The translations under genes were made by a program, and so were the position numbers. From NCBI GenBank assembly GCA_948470335.1, contig CAOKOL010000012.1, positions 16,656 through 80,655 of the forward strand: a stretch of DNA of 64,000 nt, in the 5' to 3' direction. Below, piece after piece: positions 26,762 through 35,442 of this stretch (within the stretch, counting starts at the first letter, position 1; each line of letters opens with the position of its first letter). The notes beneath the pieces are model-generated. The model was not told the origin of the DNA. It made no database searches and was given only the letters and a program-made list of their open reading frames with translations. Source of the DNA: an uncultured Lachnospiraceae bacterium (lineage in GTDB: Bacteria > Bacillota > Clostridia > Lachnospirales > Lachnospiraceae).

Positions 26762-28258
26762 ATGTCACAATATATGGAACTGCGGAAAAAATGGCCTGAA
26801 TTTATCTATGAAGGCTATCATATAGAAGAAACAGAAGAAGAGATCCGGGTCCGGTATCAGTTTCGGATTCCCGGCCTGTCGGAGTTTGCGCCGGAATGGA
26901 AGTTTCCAAAGCCTTCTGTGTATTCGGGAGTATGGAGTGTCCGGACAGACGTGGAGGCGCCGTATGCCGGCGGATCGGCAGGCGACTGTGAACATATGGC
27001 GGAGGCGGATTTGAACGGTTTTCGGGAAGACCCGGTGTTCCGGAATATGATCTTTTCTCTGGGAATGGTAGAGCTTGTAAGCTACTGGAAGATCTGCTGT
27101 CCGCCCACGGTATGGGTGGAGGCGGGCTGCCTGAACCGGGAACAGATTGACTGGTGGAAAAATCTGTACTACAACGGTCTCGGAGAATTTTTCTATACCA
27201 ACCGGATTCAGGAGGCGGATCCGGACTCCTTTATGGAAATCCGGTGCAGGACTTCAAAGCATCATGAGCCGGAGGGGGAAAGGAGAACGGGCAGGAAGGG
27301 CAGACCGCTGCCGCCTTTGGAGGGCTGTCTGATTCCGGTAGGCGGCGGCAAAGATTCCGTCGTGACCATGGAACTGGTGAAAAAGGCCGGGATGGAGTCC
27401 ATGGTTTATGTGATTAATCCCAGGGGGGCGACGATACACTGCAGCCAGGCCGGAGGATACGGTCCCAAACGGCAGGTGATGGCTTCCCGGACTCTGGATC
27501 AGAATATGCTGCGTCTGAACCGGGAAGGTTATCTGAACGGCCACACGCCTTTTTCAGCGATCGTGGCCTTTTCTTCCGTGGCGGCGGCTTACCTGCACCG
27601 GCTGAAATATGTGGCGCTGTCCAATGAGTCCAGCGCCAATGAAAGCACGGTGCCGGGCAGCACGGTGAATCATCAGTATTCCAAAAGTTTTCAGTTTGAA
27701 GCGGATTTTAACAGCTATGAGCGGAACTATCTGCACAGCGGCGTATATTATTTCAGTCTGCTGCGGCCGTTAAGCGAATTTCAGATCGCCCGTTACTTTG
27801 CCGGGCTGGAACAGTATCATCAGGTATTCAGAAGCTGCAACGCCGGCAGCAGGCAGGATGTCTGGTGCGGCCACTGTCCCAAGTGTCTGTTTGTGTTTCT
27901 GATTCTTTCGCCTTTCCTGCCGCAAAAGAAGCTGCGGCAGATGTTCGGCGCAGATATGCTGAACGATCCGTCGCTGACCGGAACTTTGGAACAACTGGTG
28001 GGGATTCAGGAGGATAAGCCTTTTGAGTGCGTGGGCAGCAGGAACGAGATCAATGCGGCCATTGCCATAACCATAGAGAGAATGGAGCGGGAGGGGGAAG
28101 CGCTGCCCGTGCTGCTTCGCTACTACCGGCAGAGTGATCTGTTTGAGACGCATGCCCACAGGGATCACGGCTATTATACTTATTATGACAAAGGAAATTT
28201 ACTGCCGGATGTATTTGAAAAGATACTGCGGCAGGAATGTCTGCCGGCAGAAGGGTGA
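26762..28258 (+). CDS. murL: Putative UDP-MurNAc-L-Ala-L-Glu epimerase MurL
   Basis: Soluble protein of 498 aa. The centre has an ATP-pyrophosphatase-like loop (PVGGGKDSVVTMELVKKAG, loop at 194-199). Later come conserved-looking NESSANESTVPGSTVNHQYS, and WCGHCPKCLFVF with three Cys. MurL converts the L-Glu of UDP-MurNAc-L-Ala-L-Glu to D-Glu, using ATP to AMP and PPi, in Xanthomonas; a PP-loop fits that chemistry. The strongest support is position: it lies directly before a MurD-family ligase, as murL does beside murD2. The family call is from recall and context. The ATG at 26762 has AAGGA close by; in-frame starts at 26642 and 26726 are weaker. Confidence 0.6.
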   Translation: MSQYMELRKKWPEFIYEGYHIEETEEEIRVRYQFRIPGLSEFAPEWKFPKPSVYSGVWSVRTDVEAPYAGGSAGDCEHMAEADLNGFREDPVFRNMIFSLGMVELVSYWKICCPPTVWVEAGCLNREQIDWWKNLYYNGLGEFFYTNRIQEADPDSFMEIRCRTSKHHEPEGERRTGRKGRPLPPLEGCLIPVGGGKDSVVTMELVKKAGMESMVYVINPRGATIHCSQAGGYGPKRQVMASRTLDQNMLRLNREGYLNGHTPFSAIVAFSSVAAAYLHRLKYVALSNESSANESTVPGSTVNHQYSKSFQFEADFNSYERNYLHSGVYYFSLLRPLSEFQIARYFAGLEQYHQVFRSCNAGSRQDVWCGHCPKCLFVFLILSPFLPQKKLRQMFGADMLNDPSLTGTLEQLVGIQEDKPFECVGSRNEINAAIAITIERMEREGEALPVLLRYYRQSDLFETHAHRDHGYYTYYDKGNLLPDVFEKILRQECLPAEG

Positions 28259-28352
28259 CGGGGCGGTCCCTATGGTCTGCGCCAGAGAACCGGCGGTTTG
28301 CATTCGCTTTGAAAGTACGGACAGGAAAAGCAGGGGAAGTGAGGAGAAGATT

Positions 28353-29792
28353 GTGATTCAGACGTTGAGAAACCGTATTGCCCATAAAAATGTACTGATT
28401 CTGGGCTTTGGCAGGGAAGGGAGATCCACTTATCAGATGCTGCGCCGGGCGGGGGGATATGCAAGCCTGGCAGTGGCCGATCAGAATCTCAGAGACCCTT
28501 CTCTGGAACCGGAGACGGGGTGGTTTGCCGGACCGGACCATCAAAAGGCGGTCAGGGAGTTTGATCTGGTATTCAAAAGTCCCGGCGTCGTGCTGGAACC
28601 GGAGATAGAGGCGGAACTGAAAAAGAGAGCCGGGGGCATTTCCGGCAGCCTTACTTCTCAGACCCAGGAATTTTTCAGACGCTTCCGGGATCAGATCATA
28701 GGCATTACCGGGACCAAGGGAAAAAGCACCACCACCACCCTGCTGTTTCATATATTAAAAGAAAACGGATTTCCCTGCCTTCTGGCGGGCAATATCGGGA
28801 TTCCGGTATTTGACGTAGCTATGCAGATGAGGGAAGATACGGTTGTAGTCTGCGAGCTGTCCTGCCATCAGTTGGAATATATGACGGTGTCACCCGGCGT
28901 CGGGATACTGACCAATATCCATGAGGAGCATCTGGACCATTACGGGTCCATGGAAAAATATGTGGCGTCGAAAAAACAGGTTTATCTTCATCAGCGGCCC
29001 GAAGATGTTTTTTTCTGCAACAGCGAAGATCTTCCGGCGGCGGAAGAAACCTGCGGACGGCTGATTCCGGTGTACGGAACGGAGCGTCTGCAGGCGGAGG
29101 GGTTCAGTTCGGAACAGATACAGGCTGCCGGGATTGAGTCGGGCGGGCTGACGGAGGATGACACCGAAACCGTTAAAATCTGGCATAAAACCGTATTTTT
29201 CGACGGCGGCATTTACCGGATTCCGCTGGAGCAGACCCGGCTGGTGGGAGAGCATAACTGTTTTGACATCGGCATCGCCTATGCCGTCTGCCGCCGGCAG
29301 GGCATTTCCGATCAGGATTTTAACCGGGCGCTGTACACCTATGAACCCCTTCCCCACAGACTGCAGTATGTGGGCTGCTACGGCGGGATTAAATATTATG
29401 ACGATTCCATTTCCACGATTTGCGAGACAGCCATTCAGGCCCTTCACAGCGTAGAGGATGCGGATACGATTCTGATCGGCGGCATGGACAGGGGGATTGA
29501 TTACAAAGAACTGATCCGGGCGCTGTACGGGTATCCGGAATTGAACGTGATTCTGATGGAAGCCACCGGCAGACGGATTTGTCAGGAGATCCGGGAGAAT
29601 TATCAGGATTTTCCGAACAGTCAGCGGCTCTATCTGACAGAGCATCTGGAAGACGCGGTAAAGCTGGCGGCAGAAAAAACCCGTCCGGGAAGAAGCTGCG
29701 TCCTGTCGCCGGCGGCGGCCAGCTATGGCATCTTTAAAAATTTTGAGGAGCGGGGAGAAGCGTTTCAGGCGATGGTAAAAAACAGCGTGTGA
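28353..29792 (+). CDS. murD2: MurD-family ligase, probably L-Glu-adding MurD2
   Basis: Mur ligase of 479 aa with the three MurD domains: Rossmann-like UDP-binding N terminus (VLILGFGREGRST), ATPase domain with IIGITGTKGKSTTTTLLFH and ELSCHQLEYM plus EEHLDHYGSMEKYVASK, and C-terminal amino-acid-binding domain (YYDDSISTICETA, ILIGGMDRG). Classical MurD adds D-Glu to UDP-MurNAc-L-Ala; MurD2 adds L-Glu, which MurL then epimerises. Adjacency to the presumed murL argues for MurD2, but substrate specificity cannot be read from the sequence. The GTG at 28353 with GAGGAG six bases upstream fits family length; upstream in-frame ATGs would overlap or extend oddly. Confidence 0.72.
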   Translation: MIQTLRNRIAHKNVLILGFGREGRSTYQMLRRAGGYASLAVADQNLRDPSLEPETGWFAGPDHQKAVREFDLVFKSPGVVLEPEIEAELKKRAGGISGSLTSQTQEFFRRFRDQIIGITGTKGKSTTTTLLFHILKENGFPCLLAGNIGIPVFDVAMQMREDTVVVCELSCHQLEYMTVSPGVGILTNIHEEHLDHYGSMEKYVASKKQVYLHQRPEDVFFCNSEDLPAAEETCGRLIPVYGTERLQAEGFSSEQIQAAGIESGGLTEDDTETVKIWHKTVFFDGGIYRIPLEQTRLVGEHNCFDIGIAYAVCRRQGISDQDFNRALYTYEPLPHRLQYVGCYGGIKYYDDSISTICETAIQALHSVEDADTILIGGMDRGIDYKELIRALYGYPELNVILMEATGRRICQEIRENYQDFPNSQRLYLTEHLEDAVKLAAEKTRPGRSCVLSPAAASYGIFKNFEERGEAFQAMVKNSV

Positions 29793-29936
29793 GCATGCGG
29801 ATGACTGCGGTGATATGCTGGGGCGGCATCGCTGGTTTCGGCTGGCGCAGTCCGATGGGAAATCAGGCAGTGGGGGATCTGGAAAGTACAGAGTGAGACT
29901 TCCAGGGTATGACGGGACGGAAAGGAGCGTATCAAT

Positions 29937-31514
29937 ATGGGCATTTATGTAAATCCGGGAAACGGGGCCTTTGAGATGGCGCGATTTTCGGAGATCTATG
30001 TGGATAAAAGCATGCTGATCTCTCAGATGAACCGGGTTTACAGAACCGAAAAGCGGTTTATCTGTGTGAGCAGGCCACGCCGTTTCGGAAAGTCCATGGC
30101 GGCGAATATGCTGTCTGCCTATTATAGCTGCGGATGTGATTCTGCGGCGTTGTTTTCGGGACTGGAAATCGAAAAGGAACCGTCTTTTGAAAAACATCTG
30201 AACCGGCATACGGTGATCCGGCTGGATATTCAGAAATTTTTATTTCGGGAATCCCACCTTGACATTTTTATTGACAGAATGCAGGAGGCGGTGATTCGGG
30301 AACTGAGAGCGGTTTATGAAACGGATTTGGAGCCGGAGCAATACGGGCTTCCGGCCGTTTTAGAGCAGATTTACGCACATACCGGAGAAGGATTTGTATT
30401 TATTATCGACGAATGGGACTGTGTGTTCCGGCTGGCGAAGGAACAGAAAGATGTGCAGAAAGCGTATCTTGATTTTCTGCGGGGGCTGTTCAAAGGACAG
30501 GAATATGTGGAGCTGGCCTATATGACGGGGATTCTTCCCATTAAAAAATACGGGGAGCATTCTGCCATTAATATATTTAAAGAGTTTTCCATGCTGAATC
30601 CGGGACGGCTGGCGGGATACTTTGGCTTTACGGAAGAAGAAGTAAAAAAGCTCTGTGAAAAATATGGCGTGGATTACGGCGAAACACAGAAATGGTATGA
30701 CGGTTATCTGCTGGGAGGCATGCATATTTATAATCCCCAGGCGGTAACGGAACTGACGGACAGCGGGCGTTTTCAAAGTTATTGGACCGGGACGGAGACT
30801 TATGAGGCGCTTAAAATTTATATTGATTTGAATTTTGACGGTCTGAAAGAGGCTATTATCCGTATGCTCAGCGATATGCGCTGTAAAATTGATCCGTCTA
30901 CATGTCAGAATGATATGACGACATTCGGAAATAAAGATGATGTGCTGACTCTTCTGCTTCATCTGGGATATCTGTCTTTTGATGAGACAACCGGAGAGGT
31001 ATTTATTCCAAATCAGGAGATTGCCCGGGAATTTCTGCGCTCTGTCAGAGCAGGAGGCTGGGAAGGACTGGTGCGGGCACTGAACCGCTCGGAAGAGCTT
31101 TTGCGAAAAACCTGGGAGATGGACGGGGAAGCTGTGGCGGAAGAAATGGCTCTCATTCACGATGAAACTGCCTCAATGTTAAAGTATAACAGTGAACATT
31201 CGCTGACCTGTACGGTACTGATGGCTTATTACAGCGCCAGAATCTATTATATGAATCCTCTTATGGAGCTGCCGTCAGGGAAAGGCTTTGCCGACGTGGT
31301 ATACCTTCCCAGGCGAAATGTGGATAAGCCTGCTCTGGTTGTGGAACTGAAATGGAACAAATCCGCGGAAGGAGCGATTGCGCAGATTAAGGACAAACAG
31401 TACGGGGCATGGCTGGAAGATTATACGGGAGAAATTCTTTTAGTAGGAATCGGTTATACGAAAAGGAAAAAGCATACTTGCGTGATTGAAAAGTATGTAA
31501 AAAAGCAGGTATGA
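29937..31514 (+). CDS. AAA-ATPase-like / PD-(D/E)XK nuclease protein (DUF1703 type)
   Basis: Protein of 525 aa of a family abundant in gut Firmicutes and Bacteroidetes. N-terminal AAA-like domain (about 1-260) with the usual FSEIYVDKSMLI entry and P-loop SRPRRFGKSM, and Walker B FVFIIDEWD. The C-terminal about 100 residues are a PD-(D/E)XK nuclease core (GFADVVYLPR, ALVVELKWNKSAEGAIAQI, with D, E and K visible). Function is not established; a mobile-element or defence role has been guessed for the family. AAAGGAG precedes the ATG and an intrinsic terminator follows, so it is a single-gene unit. Confidence 0.85.
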   Translation: MGIYVNPGNGAFEMARFSEIYVDKSMLISQMNRVYRTEKRFICVSRPRRFGKSMAANMLSAYYSCGCDSAALFSGLEIEKEPSFEKHLNRHTVIRLDIQKFLFRESHLDIFIDRMQEAVIRELRAVYETDLEPEQYGLPAVLEQIYAHTGEGFVFIIDEWDCVFRLAKEQKDVQKAYLDFLRGLFKGQEYVELAYMTGILPIKKYGEHSAINIFKEFSMLNPGRLAGYFGFTEEEVKKLCEKYGVDYGETQKWYDGYLLGGMHIYNPQAVTELTDSGRFQSYWTGTETYEALKIYIDLNFDGLKEAIIRMLSDMRCKIDPSTCQNDMTTFGNKDDVLTLLLHLGYLSFDETTGEVFIPNQEIAREFLRSVRAGGWEGLVRALNRSEELLRKTWEMDGEAVAEEMALIHDETASMLKYNSEHSLTCTVLMAYYSARIYYMNPLMELPSGKGFADVVYLPRRNVDKPALVVELKWNKSAEGAIAQIKDKQYGAWLEDYTGEILLVGIGYTKRKKHTCVIEKYVKKQV

Positions 31515-31529
31515 TTCCTGCGGCTTTGG

Positions 31530-31558
31530 CGGACTCTTAGGAGTCCGTTTTTCGTTTT
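31530..31558 (+). terminator. Intrinsic terminator after the AAA/PD-(D/E)XK gene
   Basis: CGGACTC (31530-31536), loop TTAG, GAGTCCG (31541-31547), followed by TTTTTCGTTTTT. It lies 16 bases after the stop at 31514. Confidence 0.85.
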
Positions 31559-31692
31559 TGCGAAAAATTTTTTTGCGTTTGCACGGAAAACGGGTTTTCA
31601 ATCGTTTTATAAGTGTAAGGCCTTTGAAATGAAAGTTGCGCAACTGATCGGGAACATAAGGTTTGAAAGGAAACGTTCAAATCTGCCCGAAT

Positions 31693-31710
31693 GACGCGGC
31701 AAGCCGCGTC
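31693..31710 (+). promoter_or_regulatory. Perfect GC-rich hairpin in the sigma-factor leader
   Basis: GACGCGGC (31693-31700), AA, GCCGCGTC (31703-31710). The palindrome ends 15 bases before the ATG of the sigma gene, just upstream of its ribosome binding site. It could modulate translation initiation or be an operator for a dimeric protein. Confidence 0.5.
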
Positions 31711-31725
31711 AGAAGAGAGGAAAAG

Positions 31726-32211
31726 ATGAAAGATGATGAGATACGAAAGCTGGTGGAAACCTACTCGGACATGGTGATGAGGATTGCCTATCAGAACTGC
31801 TTTAATAAATCCGACAGTGAGGATATTACCCAAGAGGTATTTATCAAGTTGCTTGATAACGCAGAGCGCATAAAAGAGGACGAAAGTTATCTGAAAGCCT
31901 GGCTGATCCGAGTGACGGTGAATCTGTGCAGGGATTACAATAAGAGCTCGTGGTATAAGAAGGTAATGGGGTTTGAGGGGGACGGACCGGAGATTCCGTG
32001 GGAGCCGGAAGAACTGCGGCTCTGGGAGGAATTGTCTCAGCTTAAGCCGGTTTACCGGAATATTATTTATCTTTATTACTACGAGGGTTACAAAACCGGA
32101 GAGATCGCCGGAATTTTGAAGCTGCGGGAGAACACGGTCAGTTCTTATCTGGCCAGGGCGAGGAAAAAGTTAAAGACAATTCTGGAAAGAGAGGGCGAGG
32201 TTTATGTTTGA
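31726..32211 (+). CDS. ECF-type RNA polymerase sigma factor
   Basis: Sigma-70 family protein of 161 aa with only regions 2 and 4. Region 2 includes NKSDSEDITQEVFIKLL; region 4 has the helix-turn-helix YKTGEIAGILKLRENTVSSY followed by LARARKKLK. The ATG at 31726 with AGAGAGG upstream is chosen over an upstream in-frame start at 31663 that would place the perfect palindrome inside the coding region. The next gene is a membrane DUF4179 protein, the usual anti-sigma partner of this sigma group. Confidence 0.92.
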   Translation: MKDDEIRKLVETYSDMVMRIAYQNCFNKSDSEDITQEVFIKLLDNAERIKEDESYLKAWLIRVTVNLCRDYNKSSWYKKVMGFEGDGPEIPWEPEELRLWEELSQLKPVYRNIIYLYYYEGYKTGEIAGILKLRENTVSSYLARARKKLKTILEREGEVYV

Positions 32212-32320
32212 CCGGATAACAGGCAGGGTACATACCAAAAATACCTGTCAAAAGCGGCATCGGACGGTTATGGGACAGGCAGCCGGGTGTGGAATGGAAG
32301 CATCGGAAGAGGAGGAAAGG

Positions 32321-33673
32321 ATGTCAAAAGATTATTATAGCCTGATATCCAGGATCAAGGCCGACGAGGCTTTGAAAGAAAAACTGATTGTAAACCTGCG
32401 GGAAAAACAAAAACAGAAACAGGGGCAGCATGCAGTGAAAGGAGTGTTTATGAAAATGAAAGTAAGAAAGATGGCAGCGGCAGCGGCAGTAGCCTTAGGG
32501 CTGATCACCTGCGGCGGGGCGGCACTTGCCGCATTGAAAGGATCCTTTGGCGTAGGGGTTTCATCTTTACAGAACGTAGGCATCAAGCTGCCGGACGATG
32601 CGGCCGAATGGGCAGAGCCGGTAGAAAACCAGGAGATTGGGAATGAGGATCTGAAGGTTGCCCTGGAGTCTTCTTTCTGTGATGACGGTTTTGCGATCCT
32701 TCAGTTTAAAGTAAAAGTGGGGGAGGAGAAGCTGAAATCTTATAAGGATTCTATGGACAGCGATTATAAGGTTCCTCTTTGCTATCTGTCCTTTAATGAT
32801 CCGGTTACCACACAGAACGGGTATGCGGAAACACGGCTGGGAGGCGCGAACTATAACCTGGTTGTGGACGGAGAAGAAGTATGGGTAAGGGGTCGTTCCG
32901 AACATTCCATAGAATGTGTAAAAGACGGCGAATATATTGTCCATCAGATGTGGTTTTTGGATGACAGCATTTTAAACGGGAAAAAGGAATTTACCATTGC
33001 GCTGAACGATGTGGTGGTTGGGCTGGACAATGACTGCATACCGGTTGACGGAAGCTTTGAGGTGAAGCTTTCGAAAGAAAATGCGCTGGATCATACGGAT
33101 GTAATTATGCCCTCCAAGGATGCCTCGGCACAATATAAGAAGGTAGAAAAAACCATTGAGAAGGTTTCCGTGACGCCGCTGCAGAATATTATTGTCATAA
33201 AATCGGTTTATAAAGATGTGGACAATGAAGATCTGGGCTATGTGCTGGATGAGGATTATGTGGGTACGCTGTACTACATGGCTTATGGCAAGGATGGAGA
33301 CAATATTTCTTGCCACGAGATGGAGACAGAGCGGAAGATCACCTATAAAGATGGGACTTCGGAAGTTCTGGAGCCGGGAGATTATTCTTTCTGCCAGAAG
33401 GAATTCGATCATGCACAGTTAGAGACGACAGAGGTGATTGCGGTGGAGAAAACAGAGGATAACAGCAAAGTTCTGTTAAAGGTTTATGAAAAGAACGACT
33501 ACACGGCCGCGATTAAAGTGATTATGGAGTGCAGCATTGATCTGGATAAAAAGGACGTGGGTGTTGAAAGCAAGGATACATACATCTATAATCCGGAGGA
33601 ATCCCTGGTAACCGACGAGTACAGAGAGATGATGAAGCAGAGGTATGGGCTGGAGATGGAAATGGGAAACTGA
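32321..33673 (+). CDS. DUF4179-type anti-sigma factor
   Basis: Protein of 450 aa with a short cytoplasmic N terminus (YSLISRIKADEALKEKLI, expected to bind sigma), one membrane segment (about 45-65, AAAAAVALGLITCGGAALAAL) and a large extracytoplasmic part of two beta-rich domains (DUF4179 then an Ig-like region). It probably holds the preceding sigma factor at the membrane until an envelope signal arrives. GGAGG five bases before the ATG at 32321 sets this start. An in-frame ATG at 32204 overlapping the sigma stop is possible and would give translational coupling, but adds 39 unusual residues. Confidence 0.8.
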   Translation: MSKDYYSLISRIKADEALKEKLIVNLREKQKQKQGQHAVKGVFMKMKVRKMAAAAAVALGLITCGGAALAALKGSFGVGVSSLQNVGIKLPDDAAEWAEPVENQEIGNEDLKVALESSFCDDGFAILQFKVKVGEEKLKSYKDSMDSDYKVPLCYLSFNDPVTTQNGYAETRLGGANYNLVVDGEEVWVRGRSEHSIECVKDGEYIVHQMWFLDDSILNGKKEFTIALNDVVVGLDNDCIPVDGSFEVKLSKENALDHTDVIMPSKDASAQYKKVEKTIEKVSVTPLQNIIVIKSVYKDVDNEDLGYVLDEDYVGTLYYMAYGKDGDNISCHEMETERKITYKDGTSEVLEPGDYSFCQKEFDHAQLETTEVIAVEKTEDNSKVLLKVYEKNDYTAAIKVIMECSIDLDKKDVGVESKDTYIYNPEESLVTDEYREMMKQRYGLEMEMGN

Positions 33674-33771
33674 TTCGGAACTGGATGTGAGATTTTTTCG
33701 CGGATTCAAAGGCAAGCTGTGTTCGCTGATGTATATTTAAAAGTACAAAACCGGAAACCTTGGCCTCTCCC

Positions 33772-33800
33772 TTGCTTTTTTTCCTTCCAGGTTTTATAAT
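33772..33800 (+). promoter_or_regulatory. Sigma-A-like promoter
   Basis: TTGCTT (33772-33777), 17 bases, TATAAT (33795-33800), in the 220-base gap before the gene at 33894. It gives a 5' leader of roughly 85 nt. Confidence 0.6.
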
Positions 33801-33893
33801 TATGACAGCGCCCATGCTGGCTCTGTCATGGATGAAAGGGCATTCCTGTGGGCTTTGGGCGGATGCAAGACAAAATGAGGGAGGATAAAAAGG

Positions 33894-34418
33894 ATGTATC
33901 AGAAATTATACGAAGAAGCGACCCAGTCACCGGTGTTGTCGAGAGAGATCATCGACACTTTGCTGAACTCCATGCAGTACAGCAGTATTTCTTTTATCAA
34001 CTGGAGCGTCGAGGTGCTGCAGGTGGTTAAGATCCGTCTGGACAGAGGAGATAAGATTACTGACGAGGTGAGCAAAGAAGTCTATACTGTAAAGTCTTTC
34101 CAGGAATTTGTCAAGAAGAATTTTTCTTCCTATATCTACAGCCAGGTATATGCGCCGGCGAAGGATAAAGAAAAGATTTATTTCCGTCTTTCTCCTTGTG
34201 ACGACGGATACAGTCTGGTGATGGCAAAGTCCAACGACGAGAAGGTTTATGAATGGATTTCCAGCCTGAATACCCGTTTTGCACTGGTGAAGATGATTGC
34301 CACTGGCGTTGTCTATGTGAATGACACGAAAACCAACACATACCGTCCCTTTATATCGGAAAACGGAAAATACTGCCGTTATGAGACAAAAGAAGGCAAG
34401 ATTGTGGAAATTAAATAA
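33894..34418 (+). CDS. Hypothetical protein, stand-alone unit
   Basis: Protein of 174 aa not recognised. No signal peptide or membrane segment; mixed alpha/beta composition with an aromatic, lysine-rich middle (FVKKNFSSYIYSQVY) and a C-terminal beta-hairpin-like tail (YRPFISENGKYCRYETKEGK). It has its own promoter, an AGGGAGG ribosome binding site and an intrinsic terminator, so it is a true monocistronic gene rather than a spurious frame. Confidence 0.75.
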   Translation: MYQKLYEEATQSPVLSREIIDTLLNSMQYSSISFINWSVEVLQVVKIRLDRGDKITDEVSKEVYTVKSFQEFVKKNFSSYIYSQVYAPAKDKEKIYFRLSPCDDGYSLVMAKSNDEKVYEWISSLNTRFALVKMIATGVVYVNDTKTNTYRPFISENGKYCRYETKEGKIVEIK

Positions 34419-34454
34419 ATATGAATTGACTGTTATTATGGAAAGTGCTGATGG

Positions 34455-34492
34455 GCGGGGAATCGAAAGGTTTCCCGCTTGTATTTTTTTTA
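34455..34492 (+). terminator. Intrinsic terminator after the hypothetical gene
   Basis: GCGGGGAATC (34455-34464), GAAA loop, GGTTTCCCGC (34469-34478), then TTGTATTTTTTTT. The stem has 10 pairs including two G-T. Confidence 0.88.
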
Positions 34493-34528
34493 GTACAATT
34501 TTGCCGATTTTAGAGAAAAACTCTCTGA

Positions 34529-34557
34529 TTGCGCCCTATAGCATTCTATGATATAAT
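34529..34557 (+). promoter_or_regulatory. Promoter abutting a start codon
   Basis: TTGCGC (34529-34534), 17 bases, TATAAT (34552-34557). The ATG at 34564 is only 6 bases past the -10 box, so transcription would start at or next to the start codon. Confidence 0.6.
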
Positions 34558-34563
34558 TGCAAA

Positions 34564-35442
34564 ATGATATCTATAACTAAATTTGCGGCAGCGTCGGCCG
34601 TTTTGGCGGCGGGGGCGCTGGCACGCTCACGGTACGAGAGAAAACATTTTGAGATTCGGAACTTTCAGGCCGGATATCCCGGATTGCCCCGGGTTTTTGA
34701 CGGTTTTTCCATCGTTTTTCTGACAGATCTCCACAATAATTCTTTTGGCGAAAATAATGAGAAGCTTTTACAGGCCATAGACAGGCTGCATCCGGATATC
34801 GTGGCGGTCGGCGGCGATATGATGGTGGCAAAAGGTCCCGGAAGTCTGGAGATTCCCCTTTGCCTGATCAGGGCCTTGGCGGAAAAGTATCCCGTTTATT
34901 ACGGCCTGGGCAATCATGAGCACAGGATGGACCGGGAACGGGAGATTTACGGGGACCAGTATGACCGGTATATGGATGCCATCGAAGGAATGGGCGTTCA
35001 TCTGCTGAGAAACCGCAGCGAATACCTGGAACGGCAGGGAGAGCGTATTCGGATTACAGGTCTTGATCTGTCCCGGAGATATTATAAAAAAGTCGGAAAA
35101 AGGCCCATGAGCCAGATTTATCTTAAGCGGACGCTGGGAGAAGGGCACGGGGACGAATTTCATATATTGCTGGCCCACTCGCCCCTTTATTTTAAGGAAT
35201 ATGTCCGGTGGGGGGCCGATCTGGTACTGGCCGGGCATTTTCACGGGGGAACGATCTGTCTGCCGGGGCTGGGGGGCGTGATGACGCCCAACTATATGTT
35301 TTTTCCGGAGTATGACAGAGGATTTTACAAAGAGGGGGACAGCCGGATGGTATTAAGCGCCGGGCTGGGCACCCATTCCATAAATCTCAGGCTGAACAAC
35401 CGGCCTCAGTTGATTTTGGTAGAATTAAGAAGGCGGGTCTGA
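34564..35442 (+). CDS. Membrane-anchored metallophosphoesterase
   Basis: Protein of 292 aa with a short hydrophobic N-terminal anchor (about 5-20) and a calcineurin-like phosphoesterase domain: LTDLHNN, VAVGGDMM, GLGNHEHR, LLAHSPLYF and GHFHGGTI supply the dinuclear metal ligands. Family members cleave phosphomonoesters or diesters, some acting on lipid headgroups. No ribosome binding site fits between the promoter -10 box and the ATG, so translation may be leaderless. No later Met gives a full-length domain. The scpA ATG follows its stop codon directly. Confidence 0.88.
   Translation: MISITKFAAASAVLAAGALARSRYERKHFEIRNFQAGYPGLPRVFDGFSIVFLTDLHNNSFGENNEKLLQAIDRLHPDIVAVGGDMMVAKGPGSLEIPLCLIRALAEKYPVYYGLGNHEHRMDREREIYGDQYDRYMDAIEGMGVHLLRNRSEYLERQGERIRITGLDLSRRYYKKVGKRPMSQIYLKRTLGEGHGDEFHILLAHSPLYFKEYVRWGADLVLAGHFHGGTICLPGLGGVMTPNYMFFPEYDRGFYKEGDSRMVLSAGLGTHSINLRLNNRPQLILVELRRRV

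Noticed and set aside
29937..31514. Stand-alone anti-phage defence system around the AAA/PD-(D/E)XK gene
   Set aside because: Neighbours are cell-wall and sigma-factor genes, the gene has its own terminator, and no second defence gene is near. The family is common and its role unproven.
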